Below the pieces are notes generated by a model, which was given only the letters and a program-made list of their open reading frames with translations, did not search any database and was not told the DNA's origin. A program made the translations under genes and the position numbers. A DNA stretch of 27,855 bases from an uncultured Clostridia bacterium (GTDB taxonomy: Bacteria > Bacillota > Clostridia > Christensenellales > UBA1242), in NCBI GenBank assembly GCA_944377765.1, contig CALWFX010000055.1, forward strand, positions 1-27,855, given 5' to 3'. Shown here one piece after another: positions 15,652 to 23,579 of this stretch; the stretch's first letter is position 1; each line of letters starts with the position of its first letter.

Positions 15652-16599
15652 TTACCCCAATTTTTTATCTAACCTTTCCTTCTTTTTTCTTAACCTTCTT
15701 TCTTTTTTGTCAAGTTTTTTCTTAGACATCTTCTTTGCCTTTCCTTTCAACTCAACTTCGCTCAAAGATTGTTTCAAAAGTTCTGGATTATCAAGATATT
15801 TTGTCAGCAATCGAACACTATTACCATAATATAGACCATCTGCTACTCTTTCATCCAATGAAAGCCCCAAATCCATAATTTTTTCAGTATGAATGTTTCC
15901 ATCTCTATCACTTACTGGCACATAATTCACTTTTCCAAGCGCTCCAAACATTGTTGTTGTGCCAAAGTTGTATAGATGATGATAAACTTTATTTAATTTT
16001 ATACTCTTTAAATCTGTAACAAAAATGCTGGTATGGAATGGACTTGCGTTAATAAGAGATTTTGGAAGAAGACCATATCTATCCAAAAATCTTATCATTT
16101 TCATGGCAAACTTAAACATCCAATAAGGTATTTTTCCAAGAATGCCTGCGGCTTTTGTGGTTTTATGAACCTCAGCGCCTTGAGCAAGATTTTTCTTTAT
16201 TTCGTCATCCACAATTTTCTTAACCTCATATATATTTTCTCTGCCTGTAAAATGAAATTTAAGTGTGATTTCGTCAGAATCATCTGTAAGTTTTGGTTTT
16301 ATTGCCATTGAAACTGTAATTTCATTTCTTTGAAAAATCTGGCAATTCATAATAAACCTATTAACCTTAGGTCTTTCATATATCATTCTTACGCAAGCAG
16401 CAATTAATATTTCTGTGTAATTAAAATGCACCCCAGTCTCTTGCCTTTCTTTCAAAATAAAATCATCCATAGGTTTACATTTAATTTGTTGCTTATATAA
16501 ATTTACGCCATCAATTCGTTGTGGCATAAAATATGGTCCTGCCTTTTCAATAACCATTAAATTTTTAACTCTGCGTCCATCTGCTCTTCTTCCAAACAT
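15652..16599 (-). CDS. Stand-alone 2-oxo acid dehydrogenase E2/CAT-like acyltransferase-fold protein
   Basis: 315 residues. The fold resembles the catalytic domain of E2 acyltransferases and chloramphenicol acetyltransferase: an N-terminal MFGRRADGRRVKNL, TEILIAACVRMIYERPKVNR, SPFHTSIFVTDLKSI, YHHLYNFGTTTMFGALGK, and a C-terminal DERVADG at 249-255. In true E2 and CAT enzymes that last motif is HHxxxDG or DHRxxDG with a catalytic His; here position 250 is Glu. The same DER-type change is what I recall from other stand-alone members in Bacillota, so it is probably a family feature. There is no lipoyl or E1/E3-binding domain. The tail, about 287-315, is almost all Lys/Arg/Glu. It lies 11 bases after rarA and was probably co-transcribed. 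Reaction unknown. Confidence 0.78.
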   Translation of the reverse strand: MFGRRADGRRVKNLMVIEKAGPYFMPQRIDGVNLYKQQIKCKPMDDFILKERQETGVHFNYTEILIAACVRMIYERPKVNRFIMNCQIFQRNEITVSMAIKPKLTDDSDEITLKFHFTGRENIYEVKKIVDDEIKKNLAQGAEVHKTTKAAGILGKIPYWMFKFAMKMIRFLDRYGLLPKSLINASPFHTSIFVTDLKSIKLNKVYHHLYNFGTTTMFGALGKVNYVPVSDRDGNIHTEKIMDLGLSLDERVADGLYYGNSVRLLTKYLDNPELLKQSLSEVELKGKAKKMSKKKLDKKERRLRKKKERLDKKLG

Positions 16600-16610
16600 A
16601 CTTTTTCTCC

Positions 16611-17882
16611 TTAATTATTTTTGCTATACTTTTTTCTAATTAAATTTTTCTCTCTGCCATTTTGGCTTGGTTTATAATAAACCCTATCCTTCAATTTATC
16701 TGGCATATATTGCTGAGCCACATATCCGCCATAATCATGAGGATATTTATATTTTCCATGTCCGTCTTTATTTGTGCTTGGATGATTTTTTAAATGATTT
16801 GGAACAATATCTTCTCTTTCATTTTCTGCGTCATCCATAGCCATATGCATGGCATTTAAAACACTATTAGATTTTTCTGCTTCACATAGATATATTATTG
16901 CATGCGATAAATTTAAATAACATTCAGGTGGTCCAAGTTTTTCCACCGCAAACATTGCACAGCAAGCAATTAAAAGCGCATTTGAATCTGCCATTCCAAT
17001 ATCTTCAGATGCGTGCGCAATCATTCTTCTTGCAATAATAAGTGGGTCAATTCCTGCCTTTATTAAACGCTGACTATAATATAATGCCGCTTCTGTGTCT
17101 GAACCTCTTAAACTTTTGCAAAATGCCGATAAATAGTCATAATAAGTGCTTTCGTCAATTGACAAAGGTCTTTTGTTTAAGCATTCCGACATTGTAACTT
17201 TATCAATATGAACAAATTTATCTTTGGAAAGTTTTGTTGATTTAACAGCAAGTTCAAGAGCGTTAAGAGCAGTTCTCACATCTCCATTGCAAGCAAACGC
17301 AAGATAATTTTTTGCTTCGTCATCCATTTTTATATTTATCTCGCCAAGTCCATTTTCTTTGTCGGTTAAGGCTCTGTTTATAACTTTCAACACATCCTTT
17401 TCTGTAATTTTTTTAAACTCAAAAACACTGCATCTAGACACAATTGCTCTTGTCATGCTGGTGTATGGATTTTCTGTTGTTGAACCAATAAAATAAATAC
17501 TTCCTTCTTCAATAGCCTGCAAAACACAATCACTTTGTGCCTTGTTCCATCTGTGGCATTCATCCAATAAAAGGTATGTATCCTTATTAAACATTGCTTT
17601 TGTTGTTCTTGCTCTTTCAATAATAGCCTTTGCCTCTGCAACTCCACTTGAAACAGCATTCAGTTTTTCGATGTTGGCATCAAGCATTTTTGCAATTATT
17701 CCTGCAAGTGTTGTTTTGCCTGTTCCCGGTGGACCATAAAAAATAAGACTCCCAACATTACCTGTTTGGATTGCCCTTGTAAGTAATTTATTTTTTCCGA
17801 TAATATGCTCTTGACCAACAAATTCGTCAAGAGTTTTTGCACGCATTCTTTCGGCAAGTGGAATTCTTACTAAGTTATTCAT
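16611..17882 (-). CDS. rarA: Replication-associated recombination ATPase RarA (MgsA)
   Basis: 423-residue clamp-loader-like AAA+ ATPase acting at stalled replication forks. It begins with PLAERMRAKTLDEFVGQEH. Walker A GPPGTGKT is at 50-57, Walker B LLLDECHRWNK with D107/E108 (usually DEIHRFNK), sensor 1 STTENP at 134-139 and the SRC arginine finger at R150. The C-terminal half contains the RarA-specific tetramerisation region (DPLIIARRMIAHASEDIG, PPECYLNLSHAIIYL) and ends near YMPDKLKDRVYY. Length is normal. No Shine-Dalgarno sequence precedes the ATG at 17882, and a TATAAT box ends 9 bases upstream, so the mRNA is probably leaderless or nearly so. First gene of a two-gene unit with the E2-like protein. 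Confidence 0.95.
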   Translation of the reverse strand: MNNLVRIPLAERMRAKTLDEFVGQEHIIGKNKLLTRAIQTGNVGSLIFYGPPGTGKTTLAGIIAKMLDANIEKLNAVSSGVAEAKAIIERARTTKAMFNKDTYLLLDECHRWNKAQSDCVLQAIEEGSIYFIGSTTENPYTSMTRAIVSRCSVFEFKKITEKDVLKVINRALTDKENGLGEINIKMDDEAKNYLAFACNGDVRTALNALELAVKSTKLSKDKFVHIDKVTMSECLNKRPLSIDESTYYDYLSAFCKSLRGSDTEAALYYSQRLIKAGIDPLIIARRMIAHASEDIGMADSNALLIACCAMFAVEKLGPPECYLNLSHAIIYLCEAEKSNSVLNAMHMAMDDAENEREDIVPNHLKNHPSTNKDGHGKYKYPHDYGGYVAQQYMPDKLKDRVYYKPSQNGREKNLIRKKYSKNN

Positions 17883-17891
17883 AACAAAAAT

Positions 17892-17920
17892 ATTATAACA
17901 AATACTTTTTCAAAAAACAA
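17892..17920 (-). promoter_or_regulatory. Promoter of rarA, adjacent to the start codon
   Basis: On the minus strand, a weak TTGTTT (17920-17915), 17 bases, and a perfect TATAAT (17897-17892). The expected start point lies about 2-3 bases before the ATG at 17882. Confidence 0.55.
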
Positions 17921-18003
17921 TAAAAATAAGTTAAAAATTAAAAATAGTTAAAATTTTTTATCTTTTTTTGTAAATTAAAACTTTTATATTCGTCTATAAA
18001 AAC

Positions 18004-18018
18004 ATAGATTTTATCTAT
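18004..18018 (-). terminator. Possible weak terminator at the end of the unknown 413-residue gene
   Basis: ATAGAT/ATCTAT arms with a 3-base loop that includes the stop codon (18011-18013), followed on the minus strand by GTTTTTAT. The stem is short and A/T-rich, so efficiency is doubtful. Confidence 0.35.
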
Positions 18019-19252
18019 CAAAGGAAAGAAAAATTGTATCTTTTTTTCTTAAACTATATCTTGTTACATTTGAAATATTTGCATACTTCACCTTGCCAAC
18101 AGAAAGATATTTTTCCCTTCCAAAAGACACCAGAATTTTTTTATAATATTCACCGTTAAAAATTCCAAGTTCTTTAAGTCCAATCTCTTTAAAAGGAACA
18201 AAATCAATTTTTTCCTTTCCCTTAATAAAAAGCCTTCTCAAATTCATATACTTTAAAATTAAATCATCAACATTTTCCTTTAAGTTCCATCCAAGCCAAA
18301 TTTTTTTAGGTAATTCGTTGTTAAAAAACTGGTCAAATTTTAAATTTTTTGTTTTAACTTTCAAATCAAAAATTTCCTGACATTTTTTTAAAGATAATAG
18401 ACAAAGTTTTTCAAAGCACTTTTTTGTTTTAAGTTTTTCTGGTAATTTTTTATTTGAAAAAAGAAAGAAAAAATTTTTCTGTTCTTCTGGTTTAAGATTG
18501 AAGTTGAGTTTTAAATAGATTGTTGAAAAACATGAGTTGTCAAGTCCATCAATCGCCGAAAAACTGAATTTTGCATTAGGACAAACAAAACTAAAATAAT
18601 AACTTTCATTATTAATAAGATTAGTGATTTTTATAGCATTATTTATCTTTTTAAAATAAAAATAACCTTTTTTTAGTGGAAAATTTAAAGAAAATTCAAT
18701 TTTTTGCTCATTTTTATTAAGATTTTTTAATTTTAAAAATATATTATTTCCATTAAGCAAAAATTCTTTATAAGAATATTCCACACCATTTTTTAAACAA
18801 TTTTGGCAATCTAAAGAAAATACTTTATAAGTTGGATTTAAAATTTCATTATCAATTTTAACAAACTTATCTTTGAAAACAAAATTATAATTAGATGATG
18901 AGAAATAATTAATATTTAACTTATTAATCATGTTTAAAATTTCTAAGTTTGTATTCTTATCATCAAAAAACACACAGTTTTTTATATTTTTTAATATTTT
19001 TTCTTGTTTTTTTGTTATTTTTCCCCGATTTATTACTAAATTAAAATTTTCTTCTTCACTTGCTTTTGCAAAAGCCTTCACAAGATTTTTATTTAATTGC
19101 TTATTAAAAACAAAAACTGGATATCTTAAATCGATACCAAAATTGAAGAGTTTTGTTTTGTCAATATTTGCACTATAAGTTATTGGTGCATGAAAACGCA
19201 CCCTGTTTAAAATAACCTTTTTTGCATTTAAAATATATTCTTTATCTTTCAC
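18011..19252 (-). CDS. Unrecognised 413-residue protein
   Basis: I do not recognise a family. The frame opens with GTG at 19252, with an in-frame stop 15 bases upstream and no Shine-Dalgarno sequence, and the next in-frame ATG is about 108 codons in, so the true start is uncertain. Composition is strikingly rich in Lys, Asn and Phe, more so than the neighbours. No signal peptide or TM segment is visible, so it is probably cytoplasmic. Residues 20-140 look alpha/beta (IDLRYPVFVFNK, FNLVINRGKI, INYFSSSNYNF). Residues about 160-290 look like a beta-sandwich (YSYKEFLLNGNNIFLKL, EFSLNFPLKKGYFYF, TIYLKLNFNL). The end (ISNVTRYSLRKKDTIFLSF) resembles one more small domain. It lies between hpf and rarA and is separated by terminators. 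The beta-sandwich could be carbohydrate-related as in GH94-type proteins, but that is only an impression. Confidence 0.6.
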   Translation of the reverse strand: MKDKEYILNAKKVILNRVRFHAPITYSANIDKTKLFNFGIDLRYPVFVFNKQLNKNLVKAFAKASEEENFNLVINRGKITKKQEKILKNIKNCVFFDDKNTNLEILNMINKLNINYFSSSNYNFVFKDKFVKIDNEILNPTYKVFSLDCQNCLKNGVEYSYKEFLLNGNNIFLKLKNLNKNEQKIEFSLNFPLKKGYFYFKKINNAIKITNLINNESYYFSFVCPNAKFSFSAIDGLDNSCFSTIYLKLNFNLKPEEQKNFFFLFSNKKLPEKLKTKKCFEKLCLLSLKKCQEIFDLKVKTKNLKFDQFFNNELPKKIWLGWNLKENVDDLILKYMNLRRLFIKGKEKIDFVPFKEIGLKELGIFNGEYYKKILVSFGREKYLSVGKVKYANISNVTRYSLRKKDTIFLSFDR

Positions 19253-19315
19253 AATATAATTGTTTCAAATATAAATGATTTTAAACATTTATTACTAATT
19301 TTAAAAAAATTAAAT

Positions 19316-19344
19316 AAAAATCTACGAAAAAATCGTAGATTTTT
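19316..19344 (-). terminator. Strong terminator after hpf
   Basis: Perfect 12-bp stem AAAAATCTACGA/TCGTAGATTTTT with a 5-base loop, continuing on the minus strand into TTTAATTTTTTT. It is 16 bases past the hpf stop. The A/U flanks also give a T run in the plus direction, but nothing needs terminating there. Confidence 0.9.
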
Positions 19345-19359
19345 ATAGTTGAAATATAA

Positions 19360-19887
19360 TTAATAATTAACTTCAATCAAGCCATATTTTCCATCATTTC
19401 TTTTATACATAACATTTACTTTTCCAGTTTCAGCATTCAAGAAAATATAGAAATTGTGGTCAAGTCTTTCAAGCGCATATTTTGCTTCTTCAACAGGCAT
19501 TGGGTCAATGTTAAAAACTTTCTTCTTGTAAATTTCTGGAAGTTCAATTTCCGGCATTTCTTCCAAAAATTCAAAGCCAATAACATTGTCAGCCTTCTTT
19601 TTGGCGTCAATTTTCTTTTCACGATTTCTTATTATTTGCTTTTCAAGTTTTGGAAGTGCAAGGTCAATGTTGTTATACATATTATCACTGCTAACTTCTG
19701 AACGGAACAACAAACCTTTATTTACAACTGTAAGTTCAAGTTTTTCAATTTTATTTTGTTTAACACAAGCAACAGTTGCACTTGCTCCATCTCCAAAATA
19801 TCTATCCAGTTTTTCTAACTTGTTGGTTATTACATCTTTAAATCTGTCAGCAATTTTATAATTTTTTTCTGTGAATTTAATTTTCAT
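19360..19887 (-). CDS. hpf: Ribosome hibernation promoting factor, long form
   Basis: 175 residues from the ATG at 19887, with AGGAGAG in front; the in-frame extension to 19911 runs into the -10 box. The N-terminal domain (about 1-100) binds the 30S decoding region: MKIKFTEKNYKIADRFKDVI and KLEKLDRYFGDGASATVACV. The C-terminal dimerisation domain (about 120-175: EEAKYALERLDHNFYIFLNAET and VMYKRNDGKYGLIEV) is what defines the long form, which joins 70S ribosomes into inactive 100S dimers in resting cells. All expected parts are present. It is monocistronic with its own promoter and strong terminator, just downstream of clpC, so both stress factors lie together. Confidence 0.96.
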   Translation of the reverse strand: MKIKFTEKNYKIADRFKDVITNKLEKLDRYFGDGASATVACVKQNKIEKLELTVVNKGLLFRSEVSSDNMYNNIDLALPKLEKQIIRNREKKIDAKKKADNVIGFEFLEEMPEIELPEIYKKKVFNIDPMPVEEAKYALERLDHNFYIFLNAETGKVNVMYKRNDGKYGLIEVNY

Positions 19888-19909
19888 AATTTTCTCTCCT
19901 TGTATAATC

Positions 19910-19937
19910 ATTATACCAAATTGATACTTAACATCAA
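19910..19937 (-). promoter_or_regulatory. Promoter of hpf
   Basis: On the minus strand, TTGATG (19937-19932), 16 bases, TATAAT (19915-19910), giving a leader of about 16 bases that holds the AGGAGAG ribosome binding site. Sigma-A type; no sigma-B-like GTTTAA/GGGTAT pair was seen. Confidence 0.7.
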
Positions 19938-19952
19938 AACAAAATTAAGTAT
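19924..19952. repeat. Inverted repeat spanning the hpf -35 box and the clpC 3' end
   Basis: ATACTTAA (19924-19931) and TTAAGTAT (19945-19952), 8-bp arms with a 13-base loop. It follows the clpC stop but has no T tract behind it, so it is a poor intrinsic terminator. Its left arm abuts the hpf -35 box, so it could be a regulator site instead. Confidence 0.4.
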
Positions 19953-19964
19953 TTATAAATATTT

Positions 19965-22397
19965 TTATGCTTCCATGCTAAATTCAAGTGCATTATCTTT
20001 CAATTCAACTTTAATTTTGCCATGCTCTTCAAGTTCGCCAAGAAGAAGTTTTTCAGCAATTCTATCTTCAATTTCTTGTTCAATAAATCTTCTTAAAGGT
20101 CTTGCACCATATTCCATATTTGTTCCCTTGCCAACAATATATTCTATCACATCACTTGGAACATCAAGGCTTAATCCCTTCGCTTGCAAACGCTTGTTGA
20201 CATTTGCAAGAAGAATATTAGCAATCTTAACAAGGTCTTGTTTAGATAATGGTTTAAAAATGCAAATGACATCAATACGATTGATAAGTTCAGGTTTAAA
20301 GCGTTTTTTAAGTGCTTCCATATAAATTTCTCTTTCAGAAACTTCTTCTTGTGCTTCTCCGCCAAAGCCAAGTTTTTTGTGTTGCCTTATTTCATTTGCT
20401 CCAATATTGCTTGTCATTATAATAATGGTATTTTTAAAACTTACTGTTCTGCCTTTGCCATCGGTAAGTCTTCCATCATCCAAAATTTGCAAAAGTGCAT
20501 TCAAAACTTCTGGATGTGCTTTTTCAATTTCATCAAAAAGAACAACACTGTATGGTTTTCTTCTTACTTGCTCTGTAAGTTGTCCACCTTCATCAAAACC
20601 AACATATCCCGGAGGAGAACCAATAAGTTTTGAAACAGTATGACTTTCCATATATTCACTCATGTCAATTCGTATTATGTTATTTTCGTTATCAAACATC
20701 GCTTCGGCAATTGCTTTGGAAAGTTCAGTTTTACCAACACCAGTTGGACCCATAAACAAAAAGGAACCAATTGGGCGCTTGCTGTCTTGAAGACCAACTC
20801 TTGCTCTTCTAATTGCTTTTGAAACAGCATCAACCGCTTCTTCTTGACCAACCACACGCTTATGCAAAATTTCTTCCAAATGAACAAGTTTTTCTTTCTC
20901 GCCTTCAGTAATTTTAGTCACTGGAATACCCGTCCATTTTGCAACCACTTCGGCAATTTCATTTGCTCCAATTTGGTTGGTAGAATTTTTCCTTTTAATA
21001 GATTGGTCATATTTTTTAAGTTCATCTTCAAGTTTAACAATTTCAGATTGTAATTTTGCCGCCTTTTCATAATTTCTTTGAAGAGACGCTTCATCTCGAT
21101 TTGCAGATAAAGACTTGATTTTCTCTTCCAAATCTCTAACTTTCTGAGGTTTTAAAGTAAAGTTTACTTTTGCCCTTGAACATGCTTCATCAATAAGGTC
21201 AATAGCCTTATCTGGCAAACTCCTGTCAGTGATATATCTGTCCGACAAAGTTGCCGCAGCAACAATGGCATCATTTGTTATGATAATTTTGTGAAAGGCT
21301 TCATATGTGTCTTTAAGCCCCTTCAAAATTTCAATTGTTTGCTCAACTGTTGGTGGGTTTACCATGACTGGTTGAAATCTTCGTTCAAGTGCCTTATCTT
21401 TTTCAATAAACTTTCTGTATTCATCAGTCGTGGTTGCACCAATTGTTTGAAGTTCACCCCTTGCAAGATATGGTTTTAACATATCAGCAGGACTTGTTTC
21501 TCCTTTTTCACTGCCCGCTTGTGCAAGAGTGTGGATTTCATCAATAAAAACAATGATGTTTCCGCTTTTTATGATGGTTTCAATAACATCTTTAAGTTTT
21601 TCTTCCATCTGTCCACGATATTTTGTTCCAGCCATAAGCCCACCAATTTCAAGAGAAAAAATTATTTTGTCTTTAAGTTCTTCTGGAACATCACCGCTGA
21701 CAATTGCCTGCGCCAAGCCTTCAACAACTGCTGTTTTACCAACGCCTGCTTCACCAATAAGCACAGGGTTATTTTTTGTTTTACGGCAAAGAATTTCAAT
21801 TATACGCTGAATTTCTTCTTCCCTGCCAATCACAGGGTCAAGTTTATGTTGTTTTGCCTTCAAAGTTATATCACTTCCCATTTCCAAAAGTTTGTCAGGA
21901 AGTTCACTGCCAACTTGCCCACCTTTTTCTTCGTTAACACTTCCATTTGAAGAATTAATTTGCATATTAGATAAAACTTGACTTCTAAGTTCATCAACAT
22001 CAACATTAAAAACACTCATCAAAATTTTTGTTGCATAGCAAGATTTATTTCCAATCATGGCAAGAAGTAAATGTTCAGTCCCAATAAAAGAATGGTTGAA
22101 TTGCATAGCAATTTGCTGTGCTTGTCTAAACAAATCTTTTGTGCGTGGAGTAAGTTCAACATTTCCAAAAAGAGATATACCTGTTGAAGATTGCTCAAAT
22201 AAATCAAATAAATCGCTTTCTGTTACTCCATTATCACGAAGAAGTTTAGATGCCAAACAATCAGGAATGGCAACAATACCATATAAAATATGTTCTGTGC
22301 CAACAAGTTGGCTACCAAAACGAAGGGCTATTTTAGATGCATTTTTAATTACCTTTTCAATATTATCAGAAAATTGAATATTATTATTGTATCCCAT
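19965..22397 (-). CDS. clpC: Clp protease ATPase subunit ClpC
   Basis: 810-residue Hsp100 unfoldase that feeds substrates to ClpP. The N-domain (1-145) has the two repeats, with GTEH motifs at 33-36 and 106-109; their glutamates correspond to the phosphoarginine-binding acids known in Bacillus ClpC. The first AAA+ ring has Walker A GEAGVGKT at 215-222 and VFIDEIHTLAQAG. A middle domain contains a UVR-like coil (NYEKAAKLQSEIVKLEDEL). The second AAA+ ring has GPTGVGKTE and VLFDEIEKAHPEV, and the KLGFGG loop fits ClpP docking. The C-terminal domain has EYGARPLRRFIEQEIED. Length is normal. RBS is AAGGAGG. It is last in the tex-mcsA-mcsB-clpC cluster, 16 bases after mcsB, so arginine-phosphorylated proteins are the likely substrates. 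Confidence 0.97.
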   Translation of the reverse strand: MGYNNNIQFSDNIEKVIKNASKIALRFGSQLVGTEHILYGIVAIPDCLASKLLRDNGVTESDLFDLFEQSSTGISLFGNVELTPRTKDLFRQAQQIAMQFNHSFIGTEHLLLAMIGNKSCYATKILMSVFNVDVDELRSQVLSNMQINSSNGSVNEEKGGQVGSELPDKLLEMGSDITLKAKQHKLDPVIGREEEIQRIIEILCRKTKNNPVLIGEAGVGKTAVVEGLAQAIVSGDVPEELKDKIIFSLEIGGLMAGTKYRGQMEEKLKDVIETIIKSGNIIVFIDEIHTLAQAGSEKGETSPADMLKPYLARGELQTIGATTTDEYRKFIEKDKALERRFQPVMVNPPTVEQTIEILKGLKDTYEAFHKIIITNDAIVAAATLSDRYITDRSLPDKAIDLIDEACSRAKVNFTLKPQKVRDLEEKIKSLSANRDEASLQRNYEKAAKLQSEIVKLEDELKKYDQSIKRKNSTNQIGANEIAEVVAKWTGIPVTKITEGEKEKLVHLEEILHKRVVGQEEAVDAVSKAIRRARVGLQDSKRPIGSFLFMGPTGVGKTELSKAIAEAMFDNENNIIRIDMSEYMESHTVSKLIGSPPGYVGFDEGGQLTEQVRRKPYSVVLFDEIEKAHPEVLNALLQILDDGRLTDGKGRTVSFKNTIIIMTSNIGANEIRQHKKLGFGGEAQEEVSEREIYMEALKKRFKPELINRIDVICIFKPLSKQDLVKIANILLANVNKRLQAKGLSLDVPSDVIEYIVGKGTNMEYGARPLRRFIEQEIEDRIAEKLLLGELEEHGKIKVELKDNALEFSMEA

Positions 22398-22413
22398 AAA
22401 TACCTCCTTTTAA

Positions 22414-23421
22414 CTAGTCTTTATGGACTAACTCAGCAATCTTCTTATTTATATACTCGGCTCTTGCCACTTCTTCCTTCTTAAAATTCAAAAAATTTGT
22501 CAATTCTTGCAAATTTGCAGTTGCGCCTTCAGTAAATAACTTTTCAAATTCTCTTTTGTTAACCTTTAAAAAGCCAAGTTCTGCACCAAATTTGACAAGC
22601 GATAAAAGTTTTATCATTTCAACTTCGTTAAGAAAAGCACATTCTTTCAAAGTTCCATAGGCCCTAAATATTTCATCTTTAAGTTTTATGTGGTCGCTTG
22701 ATAATATGTCTTCTCTTGCAGATACTTCCATTTCACAAATGCTATAAATTTGCTCCAAAACATCGTCCAAAATTTCTTCTTCGCTTTTACCAAGGGAGTT
22801 TTGATTGGATATTTGGTAAAATCCACCATAATTTTTACTGCCTTCGCCATAAAGTCCACGAATTGTGCAACCATTTGAAAGCACTTCTTTTTTCATTATC
22901 TCAATTTCTCCGCGTCTGTCAAGTGCAGGTAAAAACAGCATAACAGATGCTCTCATTCCTGTTCCAAGATTGGATGGGCTTGCTGTAATAAAACCCAAAT
23001 TATCGTTATAGGCAATGTCGATTTCAGATAAAATTGCTTCATCTAACTTTTTAATTTCTCTATATGCTTTATACAAGTTAAACCCAGCATAAATTGATTG
23101 TTCCCTAATATGGTCTTCCTCATTCATCATAACAATAAGATGTTCATCACTTGAAATTGCAACCGCTGAAATATCTTTATTTTCAATAAGTTCCTTGCTT
23201 ATGATATGTCTTTCCAAAAGTGAATTGCATTCGTTAAGTGACAACTTTTTAAGTTTTATAAAATCAAAATCGCCAAAATTAGATAATATATTTTCAATGC
23301 TCTTAACAATAAATTCTGCATCGCTTTCATTTGTTAATTTTGTGAAAAAGTTAAAACCAGCAACATTTCGTGCCAGTCTAACTCTTGATGAAATTGCAAC
23401 ACTTTCAAATTCGTCACTCAT
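22414..23421 (-). CDS. mcsB: Protein arginine kinase McsB
   Basis: 335-residue phosphagen-kinase-fold enzyme that phosphorylates arginines on damaged or regulatory proteins to mark them for ClpCP. Visible motifs are SSRVRLARN at 11-19, NEEDHIREQ at 100-108, the GTGMRASVM nucleotide-binding loop at 153-161, and RGLYGEGSKNYGGFYQISNQ at 188-207. Odd point: the loop before GTG reads ITASPSNLGTG. McsB and phosphagen kinases normally have Cys there (as in TACPTN), but here it is Ser148, and the codon is a clear AGC at 22978-22980. The C-terminus (about 300-335) is slightly shorter than in Bacillus. Its ATG follows the mini-mcsA stop after one base, so translation is coupled and the two products should work together. 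No ctsR gene is in the cluster. Confidence 0.94.
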   Translation of the reverse strand: MSDEFESVAISSRVRLARNVAGFNFFTKLTNESDAEFIVKSIENILSNFGDFDFIKLKKLSLNECNSLLERHIISKELIENKDISAVAISSDEHLIVMMNEEDHIREQSIYAGFNLYKAYREIKKLDEAILSEIDIAYNDNLGFITASPSNLGTGMRASVMLFLPALDRRGEIEIMKKEVLSNGCTIRGLYGEGSKNYGGFYQISNQNSLGKSEEEILDDVLEQIYSICEMEVSAREDILSSDHIKLKDEIFRAYGTLKECAFLNEVEMIKLLSLVKFGAELGFLKVNKREFEKLFTEGATANLQELTNFLNFKKEEVARAEYINKKIAELVHKD

Positions 23422-23422
23422 A

Positions 23423-23569
23423 CTAACAACTTACCTTATGCTTTTTGCCACCATACATTTTATCAACCGCTTTTTTTATACTTGGAAGTTCATAGCATTT
23501 TTCACACCCAACAAAACCTGTTTCCAAAATTTCTTTCGCAGTTGTTCCACATTTTGGACATATTTCCAT
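23423..23569 (-). CDS. mcsA: Minimal McsA: single zinc module of the McsB activator (48 residues)
   Basis: Short gene starting ATG at 23569 (AAAGGTG 7 bases upstream) and ending TAG at 23425-23423. The protein reads MEICPKCGTTAKEILETGF, then VGCEKCYE and PSIKKAVDKMYGGKKH, and ends in Cys48. It matches the second zinc module of ordinary McsA (CPxCGxT...TGxxGCxxCY...I..IHGxxxH), with C4/C7 and C22/C25 as the zinc ligands. Normal McsA is about 170-185 residues and has another CxxC module before this and a UVR coiled coil after it; both are missing, and no in-frame remnant is seen on either side. It lies between tex (10 bases) and mcsB (1 base). In Bacillus McsA activates the kinase McsB, so this is probably a stripped-down activator and not debris. 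Confidence 0.82.
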   Translation of the reverse strand: MEICPKCGTTAKEILETGFVGCEKCYELPSIKKAVDKMYGGKKHKVSC

Positions 23570-23579
23570 TATAACACCT

